64,000 bases of DNA from Flavobacterium gyeonganense (lineage in GTDB: Bacteria > Bacteroidota > Bacteroidia > Flavobacteriales > Flavobacteriaceae): positions 2,604,001 to 2,668,000 of the forward strand of contig NZ_CP121112.1 of NCBI RefSeq assembly GCF_029625295.1, written 5' to 3'. The notes under the pieces were generated by a model. It searched no databases. It worked only from the letters and a program-made list of their open reading frames with translations, and was not told where the DNA came from. The first letter of the stretch is position 1; each line of letters opens with the position of its first letter. The position numbers were made by a program, and so were the translations under genes. Of the stretch, positions 54,692 to 63,308 are shown piece by piece.

Positions 54692-55506
54692 TACGGTATT
54701 ACGATTTTATAATTGGTAATTTCTTTAGGTGTAAAAATAGATAAAATTTGGTCTTTGCAATAGAATTTATGTAATGATTTTTCCTGTACTTCAATTTCAT
54801 AAACACTTTCAGATCCATCCTTATGAATGTCTTTAAAATACAACAGATTAGCTTTGCTGAAAATGTATTGTTTTGGGCTTAAAATTTGTATTTTATCAAA
54901 TTCAGAAACTTTTCCTAAAGAGGTTGTCTTGCCAAAAATATCACAGAAAAACCAATTATTTTTTTCATCAATCCAGTAAAAAGTATTGAAATCGGTCTGG
55001 CAAAATTTTATGTTTTCTGTTAATGGTGTTGAAACCGTTTTATACTCGTTTTTTAAATAATCAAAAAGACCTATTTGCTGGTTCAGGGCGTTATAAACCC
55101 ATAACTGATTTTGTATTGACATACCAACAGCAGTGGCTACGATAGGCATATTATTTTGAGAAAAATTAATTTCTGTAATTTTATTTAACTGGTTATCAAG
55201 TAAAACTACACTGTTGAAATCTTCATAAAACAGTACAATTTTAAGCGGATTCAGAATATCTGCTTTTGTGATTTTTCCCAATGAAATATTCTTATATTCA
55301 AAAATTTCGTTTCCTTTTATTTTTCTGAAAATATTGTTTTTTATCTGATAAGAATATCCAAAAGAGTCATAACCTAAAAATTCATCAGCATCAGTAGGAA
55401 AATTGGAAAGAGGAGATGGAATTTTCTTTAGATTCTGACCCAAAACAACCGAAAAAGAACAGAAGAAAAAAAGTAAAAATAAAATTTTGCATGGTATTTT
55501 GCTCAT
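54691..55506 (-). CDS. Secreted hypothetical protein, beta-propeller-like
   Basis: A 271-residue protein with signal peptide (MSKIPCKILFLLFFFCSFSVVLGQ). The mature part is a series of short strands with repeated aromatic patterns (FLGYDSFGYSYQIKNNIF, FYWIDEKNNWFFCDIFGKT), suggesting a propeller fold. No catalytic motif recognised. Its TAA overlaps the kinase ATG by one base, so the two are translated as a pair, but no functional link is evident. Confidence 0.6.
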   Translation of the reverse strand: MSKIPCKILFLLFFFCSFSVVLGQNLKKIPSPLSNFPTDADEFLGYDSFGYSYQIKNNIFRKIKGNEIFEYKNISLGKITKADILNPLKIVLFYEDFNSVVLLDNQLNKITEINFSQNNMPIVATAVGMSIQNQLWVYNALNQQIGLFDYLKNEYKTVSTPLTENIKFCQTDFNTFYWIDEKNNWFFCDIFGKTTSLGKVSEFDKIQILSPKQYIFSKANLLYFKDIHKDGSESVYEIEVQEKSLHKFYCKDQILSIFTPKEITNYKIVIP

Positions 55507-55652
55507 TTGAATTGCATTTGTAAAGAGCCAAATTACAAAAAACTACATCAAAATGCTTTTTTAATTGTATTTGATTTTAAACTTTCAGACATTCTAATGG
55601 TCTAATTAATAAGCTGTTTTGTCTATAGGCTGGCTCAATTGATATATTTAAC

Positions 55653-55683
55653 TTTCGGTATTTTAAAATTAATAATACATTTG
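55653..55683 (+). promoter_or_regulatory. Promoter of the GLPGLI-receptor operon
   Basis: TACATTTG at 55676-55683 is a full TAnnTTTG box; TTTC at 55653-55656, 19 bases before it, is a near -33 box. It is 44 bases before the ATG. Confidence 0.5.
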
Positions 55684-55727
55684 AATGTAAGTTTTATCGG
55701 ATTTACTTAAAATTTAAAAAAGAAACA

Positions 55728-56618
55728 ATGAAAAAATTACCATATTATTTGCTTTTAGTACTTGCTTTCAGTCAGGTACAGGCGCAGAAAGATTTTCAGG
55801 GAATGGCTGTTTATGAGTCAAAAACACAGACGCCTAAATTTGATGGAATGCGTGCAGGAAACCGTGATATTACACCTGAAATGCAAAAAAGCATCGAAGA
55901 AAGAATGAAGCAGATGTTGGAAAAAACATTTGTACTAAACTTCAATAAATCGGCATCTATTTACAAAGAAGAAGAAAAATTAGAAACTCCCGGACAGCAA
56001 GGCGGTGGAATGAGAATGATGATGAGCTCTATGATGGGCGGGGGCGGCACTTTTTATAAAGATGTTAAAAGTAAAACCTATACCGTCGATAAAGAATTCA
56101 TGGGTAAAGAATTTTTGGTAAAAGATTCCCTCCCAAGGTTAAATTGGAAATTAGAACAGGAAACCAAACAAATTGGAGGTTATAATTGTTACAAAGCAAC
56201 TGTTGTAAAAGAAGCCAGTCAAACTGATTTTAGAAATTTCAGGCCTAAAAATAATGATGATAAAAAAGATGATGCAAAAAAATCATCCGGTGATACCAAA
56301 ACCAACTTTGAGGACAGTTTTGAAATCCCAAAGGAAATAATTGTAACAGCTTGGTATACGCCTGAAATTCCAATTAATCAGGGACCGGAAAATTATTGGG
56401 GATTACCGGGTTTAATTTTAGAAGTTAATGATGGCACAACTACTATTTTGTGTTCAAAAATTGTTTTGAATGCCAAAGAAAAAGCAGATATCAAAGCACC
56501 ATCCAAAGGAAAAGAAATTTCGCAGAAAGAGTATGACGAAACAGTTGTAAAAAAGATGAAAGAGTTTAGGGAAATGAATCGTGGGCGCGCAGGAGGTCCA
56601 CCGATGATGGGGAGATAA
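55728..56618 (+). CDS. GLPGLI family protein
   Basis: A 296-residue secreted protein with signal peptide MKKLPYYLLLVLAFSQVQAQ. The family motif is GLPGLILEVNDG near residue 222, preceded by WYTPEIPINQGPENYWGLPG. It carries a methionine/glycine-rich stretch, GGGMRMMMSSMMGGGG, near residue 95, and a charged Lys/Asp linker. GLPGLI proteins are usually encoded before a TonB-dependent receptor, as here, but their function is unknown. Confidence 0.88.
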   Translation: MKKLPYYLLLVLAFSQVQAQKDFQGMAVYESKTQTPKFDGMRAGNRDITPEMQKSIEERMKQMLEKTFVLNFNKSASIYKEEEKLETPGQQGGGMRMMMSSMMGGGGTFYKDVKSKTYTVDKEFMGKEFLVKDSLPRLNWKLEQETKQIGGYNCYKATVVKEASQTDFRNFRPKNNDDKKDDAKKSSGDTKTNFEDSFEIPKEIIVTAWYTPEIPINQGPENYWGLPGLILEVNDGTTTILCSKIVLNAKEKADIKAPSKGKEISQKEYDETVVKKMKEFREMNRGRAGGPPMMGR

Positions 56619-56664
56619 ATAACAATAAGTTCCAATTAAAAAAAACAAATTCTAATCTCTTATA

Positions 56665-59352
56665 ATGAACAAAATACTTTGTTTCGTAGCTTTTTTATTT
56701 ACTTCTTTGAGTTTTTCTCAAAGTGTCCGCTTTGATGGATTTATTCAGGATGACCAGAAAAATCCGCTGGAAATGGCCAACATTATGGCTATAAATAATG
56801 GTACAAAAGCAATGGATTCGTACGGAATTACCAATGATAAAGGGAAATTTCAGCTCACCTTAAAACCAAATACCGCTTACACTATAAAAGTAAGTTATTT
56901 GGGAATGAAATCTAAAGAAATAGCCGTTGCAACCAAATCTGAAAATATATCTCAAAGCATAGTTCTGGATGGAACCGGAATCGAATTAGAAGGCGTCGAA
57001 ATTGTCCGTGAAATGCCGGTTTCGATAAAAGGCGATACTATTGTGTATAATGCCGATTCTTTTAAATCCGGAACCGAAAGAAAACTCGAAGACGTTCTTA
57101 AAAAATTACCCGGTGTTGAGGTAAATGCCGATGGAGAAATAGAAGTAGAAGGGAAAAAGGTCAGTAAATTAATGGTGGAAGGCAAAGATTTTTTTGACGG
57201 AGATACCAAATTGGGAGTCAAAAATATTCCGGCTGATGCTATTGATAAAATTCAGGTTCTTAGAAACTATAATGAAGTAAGTGCATTAAAAGGTCTTGAA
57301 AACGATCAGGATAATGTAGCAATGAATATCAAGCTGAAAGAAGGTAAAAAGAACTTCTGGTTTGGCGATGTAACAGCCGGAACCGGTGTTGGAGAACTTG
57401 ACAGCCGTTACGTTATCAATCCGAAATTGTTTTATTACAGTCCAAAATACAGTATAAATTTAATTACGAATTTTAATAACATTGGAGAGTTGCCAATGAC
57501 AGCTCAGGATTACTTCAAATTCACAGGCGGGTTTAAAAATATGATGAAAAAAGGCGGAAGCAATTTTAATGTATCTTCAAATGATGTAGGAATTTCACTT
57601 TTAAGAAATAATCGTGCTAAAGAAATCGAAACGAAATTTGGTGCCACAAATTTTGCTTATTCGGTTAATAAAGCATGGAATATTAGCGGTTTCGGAATTC
57701 TTTCGACTTCAAAAACAGATTTAGAAACCAAATCTCAGACCACCTATTTAGGTTCTGGAGATCAGCAAAAAAGAGACGAAGAAACGCATCAAAAGAATAA
57801 TCTGGGACTTTTTAAATTAAGCTCGACTTATAAACCCAATGATAAATTTCAATTTGATTATGATATTTTAACCAAGCTGACCAAGCAGGAAGAAAATACC
57901 GATTTACTTCGTCAGCAGGTCGTGAATAACATCACAGGGTCAGAAAATATTTTTACGAACAAAAAACAAAATCCGACTTCTATAAATCAAAACCTTAGCT
58001 TGTATTACACACAAAGCGACAAAAATATTTTTGCTTTTGAAATGCAGCATTTATATCAGGATGAAAATCCTTTTTATAATGCTAATCTACGTACACAGCC
58101 TTTTAATTTGTTAGGTTATACTGCAGGTCAGCAAAGAAATGATTTAAATCAGGATCGTTTTGTAAAAACCAATAAAGTGGATGCCAAACTGGATTACTAT
58201 TACATGGTAACACCCAAAAGCAATATCAATATAACGTTAGGGAATACATATTCGTACCAAAATTTCAACTCTCATATTTTTCAGATTCTGGATAACGGAG
58301 ATAAAAATGACCTGAACGGATCTACTAATAATAATGATGTAAACTATAATTTTAATGATACTTTTTTAGGATTTCATTATAAGATTCTGGCGGGTAAATT
58401 TACGTTGACACCCGGTCTCAGCCTGCATTCGTATACAATGACAAACACCCAATCAGGTACAGATTATTCGCAGAATTTCACAAAAGTGTTACCGGATTTT
58501 TTTGCTCTTTATCAAATCAAAAAATCAGAAACACTGACTTATAATTTTTCTTTGACCAATGATTTTACCGATATCAATCAATTGGCTGAAGGTTATGTTC
58601 TGTCAGATTACAGCAGTTTGTTCCGTGGAGTTCGTTCCCTTGAAAATGCAACTTCACAAGTACATTCGCTTCGTTACTTCAAGTACAATATGTTCAATTT
58701 TGAAAACATTTTTGCTAATGCAACCTATACCAGAAAAGTAGATGCTATAAAAACTGAAGCCGATTTCGAAGGAATAAACCAGTCATCAGTGCCATATAAT
58801 TCTAATTTGGCAGACGAAACCCTTTCCGGAATGGGAAATTATGGCCGTTCATTTTTAAAAAATTACAAAGCTTCAGCAACTGCAAGTCTTAATTGGTCAA
58901 AATTCAATAACAGACAAAATGGGGAGCCGGCTACAACAGAGAGTTTTACTCAAAGTTATACCGCAAAAGCTTCTACGAATTATAAAAATCTGCCCAATAT
59001 TGAGTTTGGTTATAATATGCTGATCAACAAATACAGCGGCTCGACTTTTTATACAGATAAACCGTTTGCAAAATTAGACTATTATTTTCTGGATAGTTTT
59101 TCTTTCGTTTCTGAGTATGAATTCTATCATTACTACAACGGAAACAAATCAGTCAATAACGAATATGATTTTTTAAGCGCCAGTTTAATTTATCAGAAGA
59201 AAAACAGCAAATGGGAATATAAAATTGCAGCTACCAACTTGTTAAACACCAAATATCTCAATGATGACAACTTTTCGCAGTTCTCAACAAGAGTTTCTCA
59301 ATACACAGTCCAGCCGAGATACATCATTTTTTCTATGAAATATAATTTATAG
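56665..59352 (+). CDS. TonB-dependent receptor-like outer-membrane protein
   Basis: An 895-residue protein with signal peptide MNKILCFVAFLFTSLSFSQ. Residues 20-110 are a carboxypeptidase-like domain (RFDGFIQDDQKNPLEMANIM), then a plug domain with DTIVYNADSFKSGTERKLED and VLKKLPGVEVNADGEIEVEG, and a long beta-barrel with many aromatic strands. It lies 46 bases behind the GLPGLI gene in the same operon. It differs from SusC and has no SusD partner, so a peptide, metal complex or small ligand is as likely as a glycan. Confidence 0.88.
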   Translation: MNKILCFVAFLFTSLSFSQSVRFDGFIQDDQKNPLEMANIMAINNGTKAMDSYGITNDKGKFQLTLKPNTAYTIKVSYLGMKSKEIAVATKSENISQSIVLDGTGIELEGVEIVREMPVSIKGDTIVYNADSFKSGTERKLEDVLKKLPGVEVNADGEIEVEGKKVSKLMVEGKDFFDGDTKLGVKNIPADAIDKIQVLRNYNEVSALKGLENDQDNVAMNIKLKEGKKNFWFGDVTAGTGVGELDSRYVINPKLFYYSPKYSINLITNFNNIGELPMTAQDYFKFTGGFKNMMKKGGSNFNVSSNDVGISLLRNNRAKEIETKFGATNFAYSVNKAWNISGFGILSTSKTDLETKSQTTYLGSGDQQKRDEETHQKNNLGLFKLSSTYKPNDKFQFDYDILTKLTKQEENTDLLRQQVVNNITGSENIFTNKKQNPTSINQNLSLYYTQSDKNIFAFEMQHLYQDENPFYNANLRTQPFNLLGYTAGQQRNDLNQDRFVKTNKVDAKLDYYYMVTPKSNINITLGNTYSYQNFNSHIFQILDNGDKNDLNGSTNNNDVNYNFNDTFLGFHYKILAGKFTLTPGLSLHSYTMTNTQSGTDYSQNFTKVLPDFFALYQIKKSETLTYNFSLTNDFTDINQLAEGYVLSDYSSLFRGVRSLENATSQVHSLRYFKYNMFNFENIFANATYTRKVDAIKTEADFEGINQSSVPYNSNLADETLSGMGNYGRSFLKNYKASATASLNWSKFNNRQNGEPATTESFTQSYTAKASTNYKNLPNIEFGYNMLINKYSGSTFYTDKPFAKLDYYFLDSFSFVSEYEFYHYYNGNKSVNNEYDFLSASLIYQKKNSKWEYKIAATNLLNTKYLNDDNFSQFSTRVSQYTVQPRYIIFSMKYNL

Positions 59353-59359
59353 TTGTATT

Positions 59360-59438
59360 AGAAGCTAATCCTGCTGTCCATTATATCTTTTCCCCGCTAA
59401 AGAAGCGAGAAAAAGGATGCCATTCCCATCAGGGCTAG
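59360..59438. repeat. Dispersed hairpin element, copy 2
   Basis: Begins AGAAGCTAATCCTGCTGTCC and ends ATCAGGGCTA, matching the ends of the element at 28931-29055, with a different, shorter central hairpin (TCTTTTCCCCGCT with AGCGAGAAAAAGGA). No gene inside. The rest of the gap up to 59550 is AT-rich. Confidence 0.6.
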
Positions 59439-59549
59439 AAACCGTTTCGCAAGAAAATTTAGAATCGTTAGAATTAATGGTTTCTAAAATATTGATTTTA
59501 ACCGAAATGAGTTTAATTTTTAAATGACTAATTTTGGAATTCTAAATGA

Positions 59550-61028
59550 ATGGATATGAAATATAAATTAATTTTATTTTTAATTGGTTCCTGCAGTGTG
59601 ATGTTTTCACAAGCAGTTAAAAAGCCTTTGATTTCAGCTATTACAGACAAAGATCTCAGAAATGATATGTACCAAATGGCGGGCGATCATTTCAATGGTC
59701 GTGAAGCAGGAACTTTAGATGAACTTAAAGTATCGATGTGGCTTGCCAATAAAGCCAAAGAAGCCGGAATGGCTCCCGCGGGTGATGACGGAACGTATTT
59801 TCAGTTTTTCGATTTATACAGGCATCAGGTTACAGCAAATACAAAGTTTAAAATTGGTCAGAAATCTTATAAATTATGGAGTGAGGTTTTAGTAGCAGAA
59901 ACTACAAATATAAAAGTTGATGCACCATTAGTGTATTTAGGAGCGGCAACAAAACAAGAAATTGAAAAAACAGATATAAAAGGAAAAGCTGTTGTTATTT
60001 TAGCTTCCAAAGAAGGAATTTCAGATGAAATTTCTCTTTTTGACAGACGTTACCCAGGTTTGGTGAAGCAAAAATATTACGATTTATTACTTTCAAAAGG
60101 GGCAGCAGCACTAATACTTGTAGCTGATGAATTAGGAGAACAAAGCTGGTCACAAGTCGAACCGCAGATGACAAGAGGTGTTTACGGAATTGAAGGTTTC
60201 AGGGATAAAATACCGGTGCCTCCAAGAATGCCTGCGTTTTGGGTTCATAATGATCAGTTAGAATATTTAAAAACGACTAAAGATTTATTATCTACAGAAG
60301 TGGTTTCTGAAACGTATAAATATCCATCTGTAAATGTGGTTGGAAAAATTGAAGGAACAGATGCGAAGCTTAAAAAGGAGTATGTGCTTTTTAGCGGTCA
60401 TCAGGATCATGATGGTGTACGTCAAAAGTACGGTCAGGATTCCATTTACAATGGCGCCGATGATAATGCAAGTACCTGTGTGGCGATGCTGGCCATTGCA
60501 AGAGCGTATAAAAAACAACCGGGGAAAAGAACAGCTTTGTTTGTTTTTCATGGTTCTGAAGAAAGAGGTTTGTTAGGTTCGAGCTGGTACGCATCTCATC
60601 CAACTGTTCCTGAAAAAGATATTATTGCTGTTTTAAATGGTGATATGATTGGAAGAAATAATGTAAATCAGGCAGCGTTATTGGGCTCAAGTTCACCTCA
60701 TGAAAATTCATCCGATTTGGTAGCAATTGCAAAAAAAGCGAATGATGAAGGCCCAAAATTTGAACTTGACAAACTTTGGGACAGACCGGAACACCCGGAG
60801 TATTTTTATTTCCGTTCCGATCATTTGCCTTATGCGCGCAAAGGGATTCCAGCTGTTTTTTTTACAAGTGTTTTACATAGCCAATATCACACACCGATGG
60901 ATGAATCAGAAAATATTGATTTCGTAAAATTGCATAAAATGACCGAATGGATATATCGCACAGGATGGGTTTTATCTAACGATCAAGGCCGTCCGAAAAC
61001 GCTTCCGAATGTAAAATTAGAGAGATAA
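59550..61028 (+). CDS. M28 family zinc peptidase, secreted
   Basis: A 492-residue aminopeptidase-type enzyme with signal peptide (MKYKLILFLIGSCSVMFSQ, from ATG 59556; ATG 59550 is also in frame). A PA-like insertion follows (about residues 100-240). The two-zinc site is visible: FSGHQDHDG, NGADDNAS, FHGSEERG, NGDMIGRN and SQYHTPMDES give the His-Asp-Glu-Asp-His ligands. It probably trims peptides in the periplasm or outside the cell. Confidence 0.9.
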   Translation: MDMKYKLILFLIGSCSVMFSQAVKKPLISAITDKDLRNDMYQMAGDHFNGREAGTLDELKVSMWLANKAKEAGMAPAGDDGTYFQFFDLYRHQVTANTKFKIGQKSYKLWSEVLVAETTNIKVDAPLVYLGAATKQEIEKTDIKGKAVVILASKEGISDEISLFDRRYPGLVKQKYYDLLLSKGAAALILVADELGEQSWSQVEPQMTRGVYGIEGFRDKIPVPPRMPAFWVHNDQLEYLKTTKDLLSTEVVSETYKYPSVNVVGKIEGTDAKLKKEYVLFSGHQDHDGVRQKYGQDSIYNGADDNASTCVAMLAIARAYKKQPGKRTALFVFHGSEERGLLGSSWYASHPTVPEKDIIAVLNGDMIGRNNVNQAALLGSSSPHENSSDLVAIAKKANDEGPKFELDKLWDRPEHPEYFYFRSDHLPYARKGIPAVFFTSVLHSQYHTPMDESENIDFVKLHKMTEWIYRTGWVLSNDQGRPKTLPNVKLER

Positions 61029-61050
61029 ACTCTCACTTCAATAAAACGAA

Positions 61051-61085
61051 AAGCCCGATTTCAAAAGTAGAAATCGGGCTTTTTT
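61051..61085. terminator. Bidirectional terminator between the M28 gene and metK
   Basis: A 12-base-pair stem AAGCCCGATTTC/GAAATCGGGCTT, A-rich on the left and T5 on the right, between convergent genes. Confidence 0.9.
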
Positions 61086-61138
61086 ATGTCGAATTATCCT
61101 AAGTTGTCTAGCAATCTAAGTAAGTCTAATAATCTAAA

Positions 61139-62389
61139 TTATAATCCAAAAGCAGTTTTTACTTTGTCTACAAAATCAAGTTTTTCCCATGTAAACAATT
61201 CAACAGTAACTGTCTTTTCATTTCCTCCTGGAGCAGAGAAAGTTTTAGTAACCGTTTCTGGTTTACGTCCCATGTGTCCATATGCAGCAGTTTCGCTGTA
61301 AATTGGGTTTCTTAATTTTAATCTTTGTTCGATAAAGTAAGGACGCATGTCAAATAACTCTTGTACTTTCTTAGCAATTTCACCATTAGTTAAATTTACT
61401 TTAGAAGTTCCGTAAGTTTCAATGAAAATCCCCATTGGTTCAGCAACTCCAATGGCGTAAGAAACCTGAACTAAAATTTCGTCAGCAACACCCGCAGCAA
61501 CTAAGTTTTTAGCGATATGACGTGTTGCATAAGCAGCACTTCTATCTACTTTACTTGGATCTTTTCCAGAGAAAGCACCCCCACCGTGAGCACCTTTTCC
61601 ACCGTAGGTATCAACGATAATTTTTCTTCCTGTTAAACCAGTATCTCCGTGAGGCCCTCCAATAACGAATTTTCCTGTTGGGTTAATATGGTAGTTGATT
61701 TTATCGTTGAATAAATGAGCGTGCTCTGGGTTTTTAGCAATAATTCTTGGAATAAGAATTTCAATAATATCTTTTTTGATTTTTGCTAACATGGCAGCTT
61801 CTTCATCAAAATCATCATGCTGTGTTGAGATAACAATCGCATCAATACGGGTTGGTTTGTTATCATCACTATATTCTAAAGTTACCTGAGATTTAGCATC
61901 AGGACGTAAATAAGTGATTTCCTTATTTTCACGTCTTAAAATAGCTAATTCCTGTAATAATTTATGAGATAAATCTAGTGCCAATGGCATGTAGTTTTCG
62001 GTTTCGTTTGTAGCGTAACCAAACATCATTCCCTGATCTCCTGCACCTTGCTCTTCTGGTTTAGCTCTGTCAACACCTTGGTTGATATCTGCTGATTGTT
62101 CGTGAATTGCTGAAAGAATTCCACATGAATTCGCCTCAAACATATATTCACTTTTAGTGTATCCAATTTTACGGATTACTTCACGCGCGATTTGCTGTAC
62201 ATCAAGATACGTATTCGATTTTACTTCTCCGGCCAAAATTACCTGACCAGTTGTAACTAAAGTTTCACATGCAACTTTTGAGTCAGCATCAAATGCTAAG
62301 AAGTTATCAATTAATGCATCCGAAATTTGATCTGCAACTTTGTCCGGATGCCCTTCACTAACAGATTCTGACGTAAATAAATAAGCCAT
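61139..62389 (-). CDS. metK: S-adenosylmethionine synthetase
   Basis: A 416-residue enzyme making SAM from methionine and ATP. Signatures: [36 protein letters not shown] and the phosphate loop [19 protein letters not shown]. It is divergent from the sulfhydrylase gene and has a 165-base leader with a short ORF, described separately. The next gene rightward makes homocysteine or methionine precursors, so the locus controls both methionine use and supply. Confidence 0.97.
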   Translation of the reverse strand: MAYLFTSESVSEGHPDKVADQISDALIDNFLAFDADSKVACETLVTTGQVILAGEVKSNTYLDVQQIAREVIRKIGYTKSEYMFEANSCGILSAIHEQSADINQGVDRAKPEEQGAGDQGMMFGYATNETENYMPLALDLSHKLLQELAILRRENKEITYLRPDAKSQVTLEYSDDNKPTRIDAIVISTQHDDFDEEAAMLAKIKKDIIEILIPRIIAKNPEHAHLFNDKINYHINPTGKFVIGGPHGDTGLTGRKIIVDTYGGKGAHGGGAFSGKDPSKVDRSAAYATRHIAKNLVAAGVADEILVQVSYAIGVAEPMGIFIETYGTSKVNLTNGEIAKKVQELFDMRPYFIEQRLKLRNPIYSETAAYGHMGRKPETVTKTFSAPGGNEKTVTVELFTWEKLDFVDKVKTAFGL

Positions 62390-62439
62390 AATAATGTATT
62401 AAATTAAAATTAAGCGAGTAAAATAATTGCTGAAAATGT

Positions 62440-62514
62440 CTAAAGAAGAGTTTCTGCTTTAGCATTTTTTACTACCGAAATCTGTCTTTCAGTATTCATA
62501 ACGAACCATTTCAT
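62440..62514 (-). CDS. Small ORF in the metK leader (24 codons)
   Basis: ATG 62514 to TAG 62440, giving MKWFVMNTERQISV and onward to KAETLL. It lies inside the predicted metK 5' leader, 50 bases before the metK ATG. Only two Met codons (1 and 6) are present, so it is not an obvious methionine attenuator peptide, and no terminator follows it. A CTAAAG/CTTTAG stem covers its end. It may be a regulatory upstream ORF or chance. Confidence 0.35.
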   Translation of the reverse strand: MKWFVMNTERQISVVKNAKAETLL

Positions 62515-62561
62515 TATGAAGAGGTTGCAATCAGTTCAAATTTTTCCTCTGTATTCGCGTG

Positions 62562-62590
62562 CAAAAGTACAAAACGATTTTGATTTGCAA
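62562..62590 (-). promoter_or_regulatory. metK promoter
   Basis: On the minus strand, TTG (62590-62588), 18 bases, then TACTTTTG (62569-62562), a full consensus match. Transcription would start near 62556, leaving a leader of about 165 bases. Confidence 0.65.
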
Positions 62591-62680
62591 ATTAAAGTTC
62601 AACTTTTTTTATTTTTTTAGAGATAAATTTAACATTAGTATAGTAAATTGATAGGTTAATTGAAATTAATTTACTTTTTG

Positions 62681-62712
62681 TTTGGCGGTTTGAAAAAAAG
62701 TTCTCAAATTTG
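62681..62712 (+). promoter_or_regulatory. Promoter of the met leader/metY unit
   Basis: TTTG (62681-62684), 20 bases, CAAATTTG (62705-62712), one mismatch to TAnnTTTG. It is 20 bases before the first leader peptide. Confidence 0.5.
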
Positions 62713-62732
62713 CAAGAGAAATAATAAGAAAA

Positions 62733-62801
62733 ATGAATTTAATTGCTAAAAATATGTGTTGCATGATGTCGGAAACTTCCGCGGGGTACACTATTGTTTA
62801 G
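62733..62801 (+). CDS. Leader peptide 1, Met/Cys-rich (22 codons)
   Basis: ATG 62733 to TAG 62801. Codons 7-15 read NMCCMMSET, i.e. five consecutive Met/Cys codons at 62754-62768. A small hairpin (CGGAA/TTCCG) follows inside the ORF. An intrinsic terminator begins 26 bases after its stop. The arrangement is that of a transcription attenuator sensing Met- and Cys-tRNA charging. It lies ahead of the sulfhydrylase gene. Confidence 0.7.
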   Translation: MNLIAKNMCCMMSETSAGYTIV

Positions 62802-62827
62802 AATTAAAAAACTAAAAATAACAATAA

Positions 62828-62857
62828 GACCTCTGCAATTTGTAGAGGTTTTTTTTT
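62828..62857 (+). terminator. Attenuator terminator 1
   Basis: Stem ACCTCT/AGAGGT (62829-62834 with 62844-62849) and a run of nine T. The left arm plus GC (ACCTCTGC) can instead pair with GCGGGGT at 62781-62787 inside leader 1, seven pairs around one bulge, which would be the antiterminator when the ribosome stalls on the Met/Cys codons. Confidence 0.75.
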
Positions 62858-62890
62858 GAGTTTAACTAGAAAATAAAATATAAAATAAAA

Positions 62891-62962
62891 ATGAGTAATT
62901 CAGTAGCAAATAAAATGATGATATGTTGTATGATGCCTATGTGTATCCTGCACTGCTGCTGA
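62891..62962 (+). CDS. Leader peptide 2, Met/Cys-rich (23 codons)
   Basis: ATG 62891 to TGA 62962. After SNSVANK the peptide is MMICCMMPMCILHCC: five Met and five Cys codons in the last fifteen. The density of these two residues is far above chance. A terminator follows 35 bases after the stop. With leader 1 it makes two attenuators in series. Confidence 0.75.
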   Translation: MSNSVANKMMICCMMPMCILHCC

Positions 62963-62997
62963 AAGTAAAGATAAATCTTTGTTATAGTTCCTACTAT

Positions 62998-63032
62998 AGC
63001 CCTTTCGGCCGCCATCTGAAAGGGCTTTTTTT
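62998..63032 (+). terminator. Attenuator terminator 2
   Basis: A nine-base-pair stem AGCCCTTTC/GAAAGGGCT (62998-63006 with 63018-63026) and a T7 run. GAAAG at 62961-62965, overlapping the leader 2 stop, can pair with CTTTC of the left arm, a possible antiterminator. Confidence 0.8.
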
Positions 63033-63058
63033 ATTGCTTTAATTTAAAATTAAAAATC

Positions 63059-63229
63059 ATGAAAATTATATATAGAATCTTAAGATCAATTAAACCCAAA
63101 AATATTCTTGGAATAGTTCAAAATCAAAAATCAAACTTCAGTTTACAAAAAGGTAAATTATATTCAGACGGGACACATTCACTGCTTGCGCATATGTATT
63201 CTGCTGAAAATGAAAATCTCTTTATTTAA
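63059..63229 (+). CDS. Hypothetical 56-residue ORF before metY
   Basis: ATG 63059 to TAA 63229, reading MKIIYRILRSIKPKNILGI and on to ENENLFI. It lies between attenuator terminator 2 and metY, with 79 bases to the metY ATG. Basic N-terminus, no membrane segment or Cys. No family recognised. Its location makes it subject to the same attenuation if real. Confidence 0.4.
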   Translation: MKIIYRILRSIKPKNILGIVQNQKSNFSLQKGKLYSDGTHSLLAHMYSAENENLFI

Positions 63230-63308
63230 AAATTCAGTATCGAAAATCAATTATAATAAAAGAATAATAAAAATAGAATAGTATTAATACTTAAAAAACT
63301 AAGAAATC

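Noticed and set aside
62390..62560. SAM riboswitch upstream of metK
   Set aside because: The leader is long enough, but I could not match it to any known SAM riboswitch core by eye.
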